A stretch of 64,000 nucleotides of DNA from a virus (IMGVR_UViG_3300022925_001882:25403-89402); one strand, 5' to 3'; counted from the stretch's first letter, positions 50,336-59,189 are shown. The notes: generated by a model not told the origin, from the letters alone. A program made the numbers and translations.

Positions 50336-51070
50336 GTGGCTTTTTAGTTCTTTAAACATATCCTCGGCAAAATCTATATGATATTGTCTACCAGGATGCT
50401 CATCATTACATATTATTAATTGATCTTTGTTTAAAAGTATTTCAGATTTAGGTATATTTAAATCTTCTGGTTGGTCTTTAAAAAAGGGTTTTACTTCTTT
50501 TAGTATAGGAAAAAATCTAGGTAGTAATTCATTGTTACGCAATTCATTTTCCTCACTCACAGAATAAACTACTTTGCAAATATCTTTTAAATAATTGTGA
50601 GCACCTTCGATTAATAATCCTAGTTCCCATAAATTGTCAAAATCAGTGTTGTATTTTCTATAATAATCGTCCATGCCTTGGTAATGCGGTGATATTTCTG
50701 TATAAATTTTAGGATTATGAGGTGTGTAATTTCCAGTCTGCCAAGGCCCTCCACCGTCGATATTATTTTCATTGGCCCAAACGACTTTGCGATGAGAGTT
50801 AGGCCATTGAATAATTACTGTATCACTAGGTTGAAATTGAAATTCTTTGATCATTTGAAACACAAATTTAGGTGAAGAGCCTCCCCTACCTAAATTTATA
50901 CATTCTAAATTTAACTTTTCGGCTAACAAAAAAGGCCATGCATGTTCACTTGCAGGCTTAATATAAAGAATAGCATCTTGAGGTGATCTATAGTATTGAT
51001 GGTCCATAAATCCGCCACCGTCTAACCCGATGCCTTGTGTAAAACTACAACCAAAAGTAATTAAACGCAT
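50333..51070 (-). CDS. SGNH/GDSL-like hydrolase family protein (third copy)
   Basis: 245 residues. Block I is ITFGCSFTQGIG (4-15), block II NLGRGGSSPKFV (about 57-68), and block V NDEHPGRQYHID at the C-terminus. It is the clearest of the three copies. It sits between methyltransferase/small membrane protein and terminase. Acyl or sugar-ester hydrolysis of a surface compound is plausible but unproven. Confidence 0.65.
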   Translation of the reverse strand: MRLITFGCSFTQGIGLDGGGFMDHQYYRSPQDAILYIKPASEHAWPFLLAEKLNLECINLGRGGSSPKFVFQMIKEFQFQPSDTVIIQWPNSHRKVVWANENNIDGGGPWQTGNYTPHNPKIYTEISPHYQGMDDYYRKYNTDFDNLWELGLLIEGAHNYLKDICKVVYSVSEENELRNNELLPRFFPILKEVKPFFKDQPEDLNIPKSEILLNKDQLIICNDEHPGRQYHIDFAEDMFKELKSH

Positions 51071-51283
51071 TTAATGTGATTTTTTATAATCTTGGTAGTC
51101 TAAAAAGAAACCAATAGCAACTAAAATATTCATTCCTAATGATGCTATAATCATATGAATATCTTCATAGACATCCATCTTAAGACTAAGATGCAAATGT
51201 CCTACTGCCCAAAACGGAATAGCCAATTGCTGACTAATCCATGACAGTGTGTATCTTATAAAAATAAACTTATTTGATATCAA
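51071..51283 (-). CDS. Small two-span membrane protein
   Basis: 70 residues from TTG at 51283; hydrophobic spans about 14-32 and 43-62, basic C-terminus. Overlaps the methyltransferase 3' end by 14 bp and touches the SGNH start. Unknown function; could be holin-like in shape. Confidence 0.5.
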   Translation of the reverse strand: MISNKFIFIRYTLSWISQQLAIPFWAVGHLHLSLKMDVYEDIHMIIASLGMNILVAIGFFLDYQDYKKSH

Positions 51284-51977
51284 GACCTTTTGCTTTCCTT
51301 GCTACGATACAGTAATAATGTTCTCTCATTTTTAATGGTTCTCCTTCAGGATCCTGTGGGTTTTGTTGTGATAAGTCAAATTCTAAATTATTAAATTGTT
51401 CGATTTCAAAACCTGTACGTTGTAATAGAGCCGCTAGTTGCGAATGTCCAAATATACTGTAGTGATTTAAATTAAACTCATGTCTTCTATCACAATCTGG
51501 TGCCGGCACTTCAATATAAATCCTTGATCCTTGTTTTAAAATACGGTTGTATTCCATTAAACTAAAGATAGGATAAGGGGAATGTTCTAATGCATGACGT
51601 AAGAAAATAAAATCTACACTTTCGTCATAGTAACCATCTTTCTGAGGCAAAAATGACAAATCATATCCTTTAGTTTCATGTCCTTTATCTTTACAGATTT
51701 TAATGTCTCCAGGAGACAAGGTAACTCCTAACACATCTTCAAACCCTCTTTCTTTCATTTCATCTAAGAAATATCCCGGGCCGCAACCCAAGTCTAAAAT
51801 TTTAGAATCTTTGGGTAATGCTAGTGGATCAATGTAGGTTTCAACTACTTGTTTTGTTAGGTCTTTATGAAATGGGCTGTCCCCTTCATCGTAAATGTGA
51901 GCAGTATATAGCCACTCGTTATAAAATTTTAACTTGATTAAGTCAAGTGTGTTATTAATATCATATGGGATTTCCAT
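51270..51977 (-). CDS. SAM-dependent methyltransferase (class I)
   Basis: 235 residues. Motif I is LDLGCGPG (61-68); downstream VDFIFLRHALEHS is the family's post-motif region and YNRILKQGSRIYIEVPAP the usual motif III region. It belongs to the Methyltransf_11/23 group that includes many sugar and small-molecule methylases. ATG has AAGGAG. With the sugar cluster at 54-59 kb it may act on an envelope or glycan substrate; inference. Confidence 0.78.
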   Translation of the reverse strand: MEIPYDINNTLDLIKLKFYNEWLYTAHIYDEGDSPFHKDLTKQVVETYIDPLALPKDSKILDLGCGPGYFLDEMKERGFEDVLGVTLSPGDIKICKDKGHETKGYDLSFLPQKDGYYDESVDFIFLRHALEHSPYPIFSLMEYNRILKQGSRIYIEVPAPDCDRRHEFNLNHYSIFGHSQLAALLQRTGFEIEQFNNLEFDLSQQNPQDPEGEPLKMREHYYCIVARKAKGLDIK

Positions 51978-52017
51978 TCATTGCTCCTTCGTGCAGATAT
52001 AAGAAATAGTATGATAA

Positions 52018-52023
52018 TATTTA
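52018..52023 (-). promoter_or_regulatory. Late promoter of the methyltransferase gene
   Basis: ACTAAATATTATC with a 40-nt leader containing AAGGAG before the ATG. Confidence 0.55.
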
Positions 52024-52051
52024 GTGACAGGAACTGTCTAAGAATTATTTT

Positions 52052-52606
52052 TTATGTCCAAGGTCTGCTAGATGCTAATGGAACTGTTGAAGTAGGTGTT
52101 GCTGTATTTCCAACATACTTAGCAGGAAGTAAGTTTAAATCAGCAGTGTTTAATGCGTTATATGCGGGTAGACTAACATTGCCAGTAGCGCCGCCCTTTC
52201 TGTTTAGTTGTGCTATTTCTGATACTCTTAATTCTTGTCTGAATTGTAATGCCGTAGCAGGAGCACTTGCAGTAGATGCCGGTGTTGTTAGAAATATATC
52301 GGTTGCTGGGATCGTTGTTTGTGTTGCATTATCAATTGTCTCACTAACAATAGCACCTGAGGCGAAAGGATCAGTGCCTGTAGCACCTACAAAGTTCATT
52401 GAAGCAAGTGTAGCAGTTGGAGTGTCGTTATCGTTGATACTTGTATCTCTAACTAATGCTAAGTTATAATAGTTGCCTGCGGCTATGCCATCTGATGCTA
52501 TGATTGATGCTAATACGTCTGCGACAGTAGTTGTCGCATCATCAGCATATGTAAAGATAGTAATTAATCCTGTTAATCCTTTAACTGGAACGTTGACGGC
52601 TGCCAT
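52052..52606 (-). CDS. Probable virion structural protein
   Basis: 184 residues, Ala/Thr/Asn/Asp-rich, no Cys, composition like other small virion proteins here. Start ATG overlaps the upstream stop by one base. It is the last of a three-gene late run (53552 to 52052). Exact role unknown. Confidence 0.55.
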   Translation of the reverse strand: MAAVNVPVKGLTGLITIFTYADDATTTVADVLASIIASDGIAAGNYYNLALVRDTSINDNDTPTATLASMNFVGATGTDPFASGAIVSETIDNATQTTIPATDIFLTTPASTASAPATALQFRQELRVSEIAQLNRKGGATGNVSLPAYNALNTADLNLLPAKYVGNTATPTSTVPLASSRPWT

Positions 52607-52989
52607 TATCTTTCATACCCTTTAAAACCTTCTACTGGACTTTGTTTATTAATTGAAGGTAATTCAGATGAACGCATATCACCTGAGTTTAAGTCTTCCC
52701 ATTCAGAGCCCACTGCTTTGTATGCTGACTTTAACATATTAGATTCTACTTCAGTATATGGTACAGCCATGTTGCTTGTGCCTATCCAACTTTCTGAATC
52801 TAAGTCTATCTTTTGATGATCTGATTCTCCATCTGCTTGTGCAAGAGCCATCATTACACGATTTAATTCGTAGACTCTATCTCTGCCGTCTACATCTTGG
52901 AACTTATGCATGCCTCTTGAACCATAACGTTGACGTTTAGTTAGTTTGCCAGGTGCATTATCTTCAGTTATAAATTCTCTTGCTCTCAT
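52606..52989 (-). CDS. Hypothetical head-associated candidate with capsid-targeting-like N-terminus
   Basis: 127 residues. MRAREFITEDN is almost the same as T4 internal-protein leaders (MKTYQEFIAEA), with I-T-E as possible gp21 cut site. The body is charged and mostly helical. It lies between two virion-type genes, with one-base overlaps on both sides. Internal head protein is the hypothesis; no further motif. Confidence 0.55.
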   Translation of the reverse strand: MRAREFITEDNAPGKLTKRQRYGSRGMHKFQDVDGRDRVYELNRVMMALAQADGESDHQKIDLDSESWIGTSNMAVPYTEVESNMLKSAYKAVGSEWEDLNSGDMRSSELPSINKQSPVEGFKGYER

Positions 52990-53552
52990 TATGGTGTTTC
53001 TTCAGTTGTAATTGTATCGTCTACTTCAGTTGCAAGTTCAGAATCTACATAGCCATCAAGTGCGATTGGCAATCCTGCTGGTGCTTCTCCTTGGAACATG
53101 ACTGAAGAATTAATAAAATGAAATAGTGTTTGTGAACCAGATACGTTTGCTGGGTCAGGATCAACTAATATCCTAACGTTACCAGCATTGACATCCATAT
53201 CATATCCGGTGCCTCTTATTAACACATTTCCCCACTGTGTAGATGAGTATGCTGAAAATTTAATATTGGCTGAGTTAGCACTTAATTGTGCATCTAATCT
53301 AACATCTTGTTGATCAATTGTGCCGGGGTCGTTTGTTTTAATAAAAAATGAACCCAATGTAAATGCGTTTGCTGGGTATTCCCAAATGACTTGTTGTGCT
53401 GTATTACCTGTTGTGTATGTATTAGATGATATAACAGCAGTAGAGTATAGGTTCGCAAAGTTGTTATTGATCTTATCAAAGGCAACTCTTAACGGATCAC
53501 CTGAACCGTCATTTGGTAACGCACCTATATTAATAATTTCGTATGTAGCCAT
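52989..53552 (-). CDS. Tail fibre or baseplate-type structural protein
   Basis: 187 residues. The N-terminal INIGALPNDGSGDPLRVAFD and KINNNFANLY is the widespread 'PNDGTGDPLR.AF.KIN.NF..LY' module of phage fibre and baseplate proteins. The rest is beta-rich. Late promoter 24 nt upstream. Confidence 0.7.
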   Translation of the reverse strand: MATYEIINIGALPNDGSGDPLRVAFDKINNNFANLYSTAVISSNTYTTGNTAQQVIWEYPANAFTLGSFFIKTNDPGTIDQQDVRLDAQLSANSANIKFSAYSSTQWGNVLIRGTGYDMDVNAGNVRILVDPDPANVSGSQTLFHFINSSVMFQGEAPAGLPIALDGYVDSELATEVDDTITTEETP

Positions 53553-53575
53553 ATTTTTATCCCAGTCTTATATTG

Positions 53576-53581
53576 TATTTA
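53576..53581 (-). promoter_or_regulatory. Late promoter of the 53552 gene group
   Basis: CATAAATACAATAT on the minus strand. Confidence 0.6.
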
Positions 53582-53603
53582 TGCGATTGGGCAAGTAACA
53601 ATG

Positions 53604-54026
53604 CTATTGCTTTGGTGGAGTAGCCTTCATATTTTCTCTGGCTAATCCATTCATTTTTTCAAAACTACGCATACCACCTAAACCTAACATAGATAATGTA
53701 AGTGTCATCAAACCTTCTGTTTGAATAACAGGTAGTGTTACTTGTGCTCCACTAATAACAACTCCCCAATTTAAAATTGGTGCTAAGACATAAGACCATG
53801 CTAAACCAAATGCACATATCCACATAATTGCAGGTCTTGCTCCTGCTACAAAAATACTTGGATGTTTTGCTTGTTCTAAATTGATTTGATTTTGCTGGAG
53901 ATTAGCATTATGTAACACCATTTTAAGTTCGTGTTCCATTTCTGCTTTCTTGTCTTTGTCTACGATAAACTTATCTAATATTGGCCCTGCGGCGCCTATA
54001 ACTGAATCAATAATTCCTAATCCCAT
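53604..54026 (-). CDS. Holin-like protein of the 3TM (GTA) family
   Basis: 140 residues. The segment KHPSIFVAGARPAIMWICAF (54-73) is the signature of the 3TM holin family, with further spans at about 74-95 and 105-120. An N-terminal amphipathic helix (GLGIIDSVIGAAGPILDKF) is also typical. The family punctures or prepares the inner membrane for lysis. Late promoter and GAGGAGG Shine-Dalgarno. No endolysin is evident in this window. Confidence 0.75.
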   Translation of the reverse strand: MGLGIIDSVIGAAGPILDKFIVDKDKKAEMEHELKMVLHNANLQQNQINLEQAKHPSIFVAGARPAIMWICAFGLAWSYVLAPILNWGVVISGAQVTLPVIQTEGLMTLTLSMLGLGGMRSFEKMNGLARENMKATPPKQ

Positions 54027-54051
54027 TAGAAACCTCCTCTATAATATACTA

Positions 54052-55428
54052 CTATTTATCGCCTCTCCACTGGTAAATGCTTTTCTCTACGTGAATACGA
54101 TTATGATCCAGTATAGGTCTCATGTCTCTATAGATGTCTCTTAATTCAGTAATTGTTTTACTTTCGATATATTTTATAATTTCAAATATTTTATACAACC
54201 GTTTTTCATGGTCGGTACAGTCATCATATGACTCGTCCCAAAAGTCACTAAAAGTCTTATAACCGTGTTCATGTAAATACTTTAATGTGCCTGGGGGTGC
54301 CATAAGAATAAAAGGTTTGCGAAACCACATGGGTTGTTGTACTTTTTCACTATAGTTTGGGGTAGGCTGTGCAAATCTGGATTCAGTAACAACATCACAA
54401 AATATATCTTTATAATATTTTTCTATCGGCCATACACCAGTGTGGTGTACATCCGCATTTTCCAAATGCAGTGCTTCATCTACAGAAGGATCAAAGTGTT
54501 CATCAATTGTAGTGTTGACCGGGTATGGCGTCTTTTCTATATCAAGCAATTCTTCAAAAACTACATCTACATTTAAAGGCCCATCATTATCTATTTTATA
54601 TATACCCTCATATAAACGTTTTCTGTATTTTTTAGGACAATTTCTAATATCGAACCAAGGTAAAATCTGTAATCTTTCTAGTTCAGTTTTAAAAACAAAA
54701 CTAACATCTGCATTACTGTTCGCAAGATATGCGGCGATAAGATTTCTATGTGGTGCCCATCTCCAATTTAAATTTATAAACTTTTTTGTAAAATTTTTAG
54801 AGGCTTTACCCAATATATCCGCGTTGTCGTATGAATCATCTAATATATTAACGTACGGTGCATTTTTAACAAAAGTATCTTCACATGTTATTGTCATCCA
54901 TTCAGTGTAATAAGGAAACACTTCTTCTGACTTATAATCACATGTTTTTACTTTGACATTTGTAAGATTGTTTCTAACAATATAGTCACGTATGCAATCT
55001 AATTCTTCAGCCCTCAAATCCTTAAATTTTTCTGTACCATTAAATTCTGAATAGAATGTCAATGTATGTTCGGGTATTGCTGTAGCATCATACATACACA
55101 GAGGCTCATTTAGATAGAATGTTACATCTGTTTCATTTAAGTGTTCAACTACTTTTGGAGTATGATTAATACTTTCTAGTTCGTCCATACGTCCATTGTG
55201 CATATACACATATGTTGGTTTATGGTCGTTGTAGTTTACACTAGGTAAGATACGTTCTTGTAAATGTTCGTCTTGTGATGCAGGTCTTTCTACTAAGTCA
55301 GGAAAATAAAACCAGTGTAATTTATCCCAAATCCACAAATCAGATTTGTCATCTTTTGAAATATCGATACCTTCTCTTTTTTCTACAATTTCTTCTGCAA
55401 TATCAGCAGGTACAATTTTTTTAGACAT
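54052..55428 (-). CDS. Glycosyltransferase-like protein (paralogue of 1587-2906)
   Basis: 458 residues. The QQPMWFRKPFILMAPPGTLK and LHEHGYKTFSDFW elements near 370-395 match the 'KPF...GxKTF' element of the 1587-2906 protein. The remainder is Asp/Tyr-rich with no membrane span. With the sugar genes that follow, glycan transfer is plausible. Transcribed from a leaderless-type late promoter. Confidence 0.45.
   Translation of the reverse strand: MSKKIVPADIAEEIVEKREGIDISKDDKSDLWIWDKLHWFYFPDLVERPASQDEHLQERILPSVNYNDHKPTYVYMHNGRMDELESINHTPKVVEHLNETDVTFYLNEPLCMYDATAIPEHTLTFYSEFNGTEKFKDLRAEELDCIRDYIVRNNLTNVKVKTCDYKSEEVFPYYTEWMTITCEDTFVKNAPYVNILDDSYDNADILGKASKNFTKKFINLNWRWAPHRNLIAAYLANSNADVSFVFKTELERLQILPWFDIRNCPKKYRKRLYEGIYKIDNDGPLNVDVVFEELLDIEKTPYPVNTTIDEHFDPSVDEALHLENADVHHTGVWPIEKYYKDIFCDVVTESRFAQPTPNYSEKVQQPMWFRKPFILMAPPGTLKYLHEHGYKTFSDFWDESYDDCTDHEKRLYKIFEIIKYIESKTITELRDIYRDMRPILDHNRIHVEKSIYQWRGDK
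54054..54059 (-). promoter_or_regulatory. Late promoter of the holin-like gene
   Basis: GATAAATAGTAGTAT, inside the end of the upstream gene. Confidence 0.65.
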
Positions 55429-55433
55429 GACAT

Positions 55434-55439
55434 TATTTA
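55434..55439 (-). promoter_or_regulatory. Late promoter of the 54052-55428 gene, 5 nt before ATG
   Basis: AATAAATA then ATGTC then ATG. Confidence 0.65.
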
Positions 55440-56549
55440 TTAAGGCTCATAAAAAATGCAAACTTGATTTGCAACTTCTTCGACTTCTGCATCAGTTAAT
55501 TCAGGATACATAGGCAAACTTAATAATGATCGGGTAAGTAATACACTTGTAGCCATCAAGTCTGGTTTTTCTAAATTTTCTGCAATAGGGTGTTCACTTA
55601 ATGCTTGTTTATAATGTATTTTAGTTTCTATATTTTTACTATTTAACCATGCTTCTAAATGCTGACGTTCCGCTCTAGCATTAACTACAAACTTTGAATC
55701 AGCATGTATGTCAAACCCTTCACTTAAACATTTTAATGATTGGATATGTTTAAATCTGTCTATGTAGTATTTTCTAATTTGTTTTCTACGTTCTTGCCAT
55801 TCATCTATATACTTTGCTCTTACTAACAAATGAGAACAATCTAGTTCACTCATTTTAGAATTTGTTCCAGAATAAAAATGATAAGGTTTTCCATTGTCTC
55901 TCCATTGCGTAGCAAATTCATATAAGGCTTGGTTATTAGTAACAATGGCTCCACCATTGCCCGAAGCATTTAAATTTTTAGTAGGGTCAAAACTAATTGC
56001 CATTGCAGTTCCTATGTTACCGTCTGCAATTAACCAATGTTGTGCTCCGTCTATAATTGCAACATTATTGTTTAATACTCCAATACCATTATCACTTTCT
56101 ACTGCTACAGTTGGTGCACCGAATAAACCAACATGACATTCAATTTTTTGTAATTGATCTTCTGGTTGAGGTAGAATGATTCCATTTGAATCTGTATCTG
56201 CCAATTCTACATTTAATCCAGCACTTAAAAATGCATTCATTGTTGCGGGGTATGTTAGATTAGGAACTCTAATTGTTCGATATGATTCTTGGTCGTAATC
56301 CCATTTAGTAAATGGATCTTGGTCCGGAGACGTATCTCTTTCGTAACGTGCAATAATTTCTAATGCTTGAGTTCCACTATGACACAGTATGACAAATTCA
56401 GCCTTTGTTTTTATTGATAACCAATCTGTAAATTTCTGTGAATACTCACCGTCATTAAGACCGCCACTAGAAAGAACTGAATCAGTCGCATCAAGCAATT
56501 CATCTTTAAGATTTTTGTATTGTCTGTCTAATCCAAAATACTTAATCAT
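55440..56549 (-). CDS. DegT/DnrJ/EryC1-type sugar aminotransferase
   Basis: 369 residues, standard length. SGTQALE (58-64) is the PLP-phosphate region, D167 (IIDGAQHW) contacts the pyridine ring, and K191 (FDPTKNLNASGNGG) is the Schiff-base lysine. This family places an amino group on a UDP- or dTDP-ketosugar. The neighbouring epimerase and glycosyltransferase-like genes suggest an amino-sugar product; the acceptor is unknown. Overlaps the radical SAM gene by 8 bp. Confidence 0.85.
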   Translation of the reverse strand: MIKYFGLDRQYKNLKDELLDATDSVLSSGGLNDGEYSQKFTDWLSIKTKAEFVILCHSGTQALEIIARYERDTSPDQDPFTKWDYDQESYRTIRVPNLTYPATMNAFLSAGLNVELADTDSNGIILPQPEDQLQKIECHVGLFGAPTVAVESDNGIGVLNNNVAIIDGAQHWLIADGNIGTAMAISFDPTKNLNASGNGGAIVTNNQALYEFATQWRDNGKPYHFYSGTNSKMSELDCSHLLVRAKYIDEWQERRKQIRKYYIDRFKHIQSLKCLSEGFDIHADSKFVVNARAERQHLEAWLNSKNIETKIHYKQALSEHPIAENLEKPDLMATSVLLTRSLLSLPMYPELTDAEVEEVANQVCIFYEP

Positions 56550-57759
56550 ATTCTTTTAACAGTGTATGCAAATCGTAGTTACAATCTGCTAGTCTCTGTC
56601 CTCTATGATCATCTAACAAATTATTAAATTTAATATATTCTTGTAACATGTTTATGTCTTTGCTTTCTTCTTGGCACTTTTCTTTTAATGCGTTTATTGT
56701 ATCTTTAAAAATCTGTGATTGCCATTTACAATCATTCAACATCCACATAAATATTTTTGCAAAGGCTTTTTGTTTAAAGTCTTTAGGCAAATAATCGATA
56801 TTTAAATGTTGTGGATCTTGCAACAAAATCGGTCTAATATCAATTAACGGCTTGTTTTCTTTAACGTTGATGTCTTCAAAGTATTTAAACAGATCAACTA
56901 TCTTGTTTAAATTTCCTATTTGAATGACAGGTGTTGCCCACAATTTAACATTGTGCATTTTAATAAGTTTGTGTATGCTTTCATCAATTTGACTAAACTT
57001 GCTAGGATATCTCAAATACTCTTGTACTTCTCCGTAACCATCGATACTTAATTGTAAGATAACTGATTTGAAGTTGGGTAGATACTGATAAAATCTTGGA
57101 TTAGTATTTGTAAGATTTGTATTGATAATTAAAGTAATATCTTTACTTTTGTCTGTTTTAATCAAATCACGTAATATTTCAAAGTTTTTTTCGATAACAG
57201 TGGGCTCTCCACCTGTCATATAAATTGTGTCTATGTTGTCTACTTGACTTTTAATATTTTCATCAAACGTATCTGTCTCCCACCAGTAGTTACTTTCTAC
57301 ATCAAACTGCGGATAAAATCTAGTGTACTCTGTATTATTAATTTCTAAAATTTCTTTTTCTATTTGACTGCTGTTTGTAGGATTACAACTTCTGCATTTT
57401 AGATTACATAGATTACCAAAACGTAAATCAAAAAATTTAATTTTAAGATCACTTTTAGTTGTAGTAGGTATGATGTCTTTGTATTGTTCGTTGTTAATTA
57501 GTCTGCGACTTTGACGACCATACTTTTCATTATGATAGCAAACATCACATCCAGAAATATATTCATTGTTCAACATCTTTTGTCTTAACTCTATAAAGTT
57601 TTGACTGTTATAGATGTCATCAATACTATCGTAGCCTAAATTAAATTTAGTGCCATCTTCTTTTTTAATATAGTCGTGTGAAATACAACAAGGCTTGATT
57701 GCGCCGTCCGGGTCAACCGTAATGTTTACCCAAGGTAAAACACAAAATGACTCCGTCAT
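56542..57759 (-). CDS. Radical SAM enzyme with N-terminal Cys cluster
   Basis: 405 residues. CNLKCRSC at 118-125 gives the CxxxCxxC cluster site (C118, C122, C125). Upstream Cys (C6, C24, C25, C71, C74) in VLPWVNITVDPDGAIKPCC suggest an additional cluster of the SPASM/twitch kind placed before the core. MTGGEPT is the GGE motif that binds SAM. I recall such 'twitch' radical SAM proteins in marine T4-like phages. Substrate unknown. It overlaps epimerase by 4 bp. Confidence 0.82.
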   Translation of the reverse strand: MTESFCVLPWVNITVDPDGAIKPCCISHDYIKKEDGTKFNLGYDSIDDIYNSQNFIELRQKMLNNEYISGCDVCYHNEKYGRQSRRLINNEQYKDIIPTTTKSDLKIKFFDLRFGNLCNLKCRSCNPTNSSQIEKEILEINNTEYTRFYPQFDVESNYWWETDTFDENIKSQVDNIDTIYMTGGEPTVIEKNFEILRDLIKTDKSKDITLIINTNLTNTNPRFYQYLPNFKSVILQLSIDGYGEVQEYLRYPSKFSQIDESIHKLIKMHNVKLWATPVIQIGNLNKIVDLFKYFEDINVKENKPLIDIRPILLQDPQHLNIDYLPKDFKQKAFAKIFMWMLNDCKWQSQIFKDTINALKEKCQEESKDINMLQEYIKFNNLLDDHRGQRLADCNYDLHTLLKEYD

Positions 57760-58874
57760 TTTTTCGGCTTTGCTTTTGCTCTAGGTTTTCTTGTTGTTTT
57801 AGGCTTTGTTGGCTTTGTCTTAACATTAGTAACTTTTGCTGGAGCAACTTTAACTTCTTGTTTAGGTTTAGGATTAAATTGTTCTTGCCAATAAGCAGAG
57901 TTTTGTAGCCAGTTATAATAAACCATTAAGCCTTCATTTAGATTTGTAACTGGATTAAAGTTGAAATCGTTTTTTGCTTTTTCGATACTTAATGCGCCTC
58001 TGCTAGGGAAATTGTTATCTTTTTGTTTGACTTCAATATTACCTTTTCCTACTATTTGTTTAACCATTGTTGCGGCATCATAAAGTGTTACACCCTGTGA
58101 TTTAGTAAGATTATATGTTTCATTTTTTGCTTTAGCACTTGTTGTTGCTTGTACAATACCAGTTGCAACATCATTTACAAATGTAAAATCTAATTTCTCC
58201 ATCTTGCCATTAACAACAATTTTTTCACCTTTGATTGCATTGTAAAAGAATTTAGATATAACTCTATCACACACATCTAAAGGACCGTACACAGCACTAG
58301 GACGAATAATAGTATGATTTAATCCATATTGCCTAGTGTAATCTTGCACTAACAACTCTCCAGCATACTTCATAATTGCATACTGACCTTTGGGTATGCA
58401 GTCTTCCCATTCTTCAACGCCATCTGAAAAATCTCCGTATACCATTGAAGAACTGATATATGTAAAACGATCTACTCCTGTTGTCCTACTTAGTTCTAAT
58501 AAGTTTAACAAACCTTCACTCATTACTTTAGAGCCAGCAGTTGGATTGTTATTGACTACTTTTTGTCTAGGGAAACTTGCAAGATGAATTACGGCATCAA
58601 ACTTTTCTTTTTCAAATAAAGTTTTTAGTTCAGGGTTAGCAACATCAATCGTGTAGATGTTTAAATTGGTAGCGCCAGTCATTCTACCTGCTATACCAAA
58701 AAATCTTTCTTTTGTTACAGCATCCAATTCGTCTTGGTCTATGATACCATAATCTGTTTTAGTATCTAAAATAGCAATATCATGTCCTTCGTTAATTAAT
58801 TTAACTACAACATGGGCACCGATAAATCCTAATCCACCTGTTACGCATATGTTTAATTTTTTCTTACGTGCCAT
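57756..58874 (-). CDS. NAD-dependent sugar epimerase/dehydratase (SDR)
   Basis: 372 residues. GGLGFIG (13-19) binds NAD; S141-S143 and Y165-x3-K169 complete the catalytic set. The last 45 residues are a Lys/Pro/Thr-rich tail (KTKPTKPKTTRKPRAKAKPK), unusual for the family and likely a nucleic-acid or membrane-charge contact. It modifies a nucleotide sugar, feeding the aminotransferase. Overlap with radical SAM places both in one operon. Confidence 0.85.
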   Translation of the reverse strand: MARKKKLNICVTGGLGFIGAHVVVKLINEGHDIAILDTKTDYGIIDQDELDAVTKERFFGIAGRMTGATNLNIYTIDVANPELKTLFEKEKFDAVIHLASFPRQKVVNNNPTAGSKVMSEGLLNLLELSRTTGVDRFTYISSSMVYGDFSDGVEEWEDCIPKGQYAIMKYAGELLVQDYTRQYGLNHTIIRPSAVYGPLDVCDRVISKFFYNAIKGEKIVVNGKMEKLDFTFVNDVATGIVQATTSAKAKNETYNLTKSQGVTLYDAATMVKQIVGKGNIEVKQKDNNFPSRGALSIEKAKNDFNFNPVTNLNEGLMVYYNWLQNSAYWQEQFNPKPKQEVKVAPAKVTNVKTKPTKPKTTRKPRAKAKPKK

Positions 58875-58877
58875 AAT

Positions 58878-59135
58878 TTACTCGTATTTTAGTTTCCAAT
58901 ATGTAACTTCTTTGTCTGTGAAGTATGCCTTTATCGTATATTTATGTCCCATATAACTATCGTCAATACTTCTTACCCACTTAGCAGTTGGGTTACTATT
59001 CTCCATAACATACTTGCCGGCTTCTGTTTGTTGCCATTCATATATAGCAGGTGCTACCATCAGATCCGGATCTTCGACATCACCCATATTAATATAATGT
59101 ACGTCTACTTCAGTTGCTTCCCATTCTTCTTTCAT
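58878..59135 (-). CDS. Small hypothetical protein
   Basis: 85 residues, acidic, aromatic-rich C-terminus (VTYWKLKYE). It begins the leftward run into the sugar cluster (3 bp before the epimerase start). Promoter not clear; function unknown. Confidence 0.6.
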   Translation of the reverse strand: MKEEWEATEVDVHYINMGDVEDPDLMVAPAIYEWQQTEAGKYVMENSNPTAKWVRSIDDSYMGHKYTIKAYFTDKEVTYWKLKYE

Positions 59136-59189
59136 ATCTATAAGTGTACGTTATACAGACTCATTTTGCAAACTTATTGGGAAGATTTC

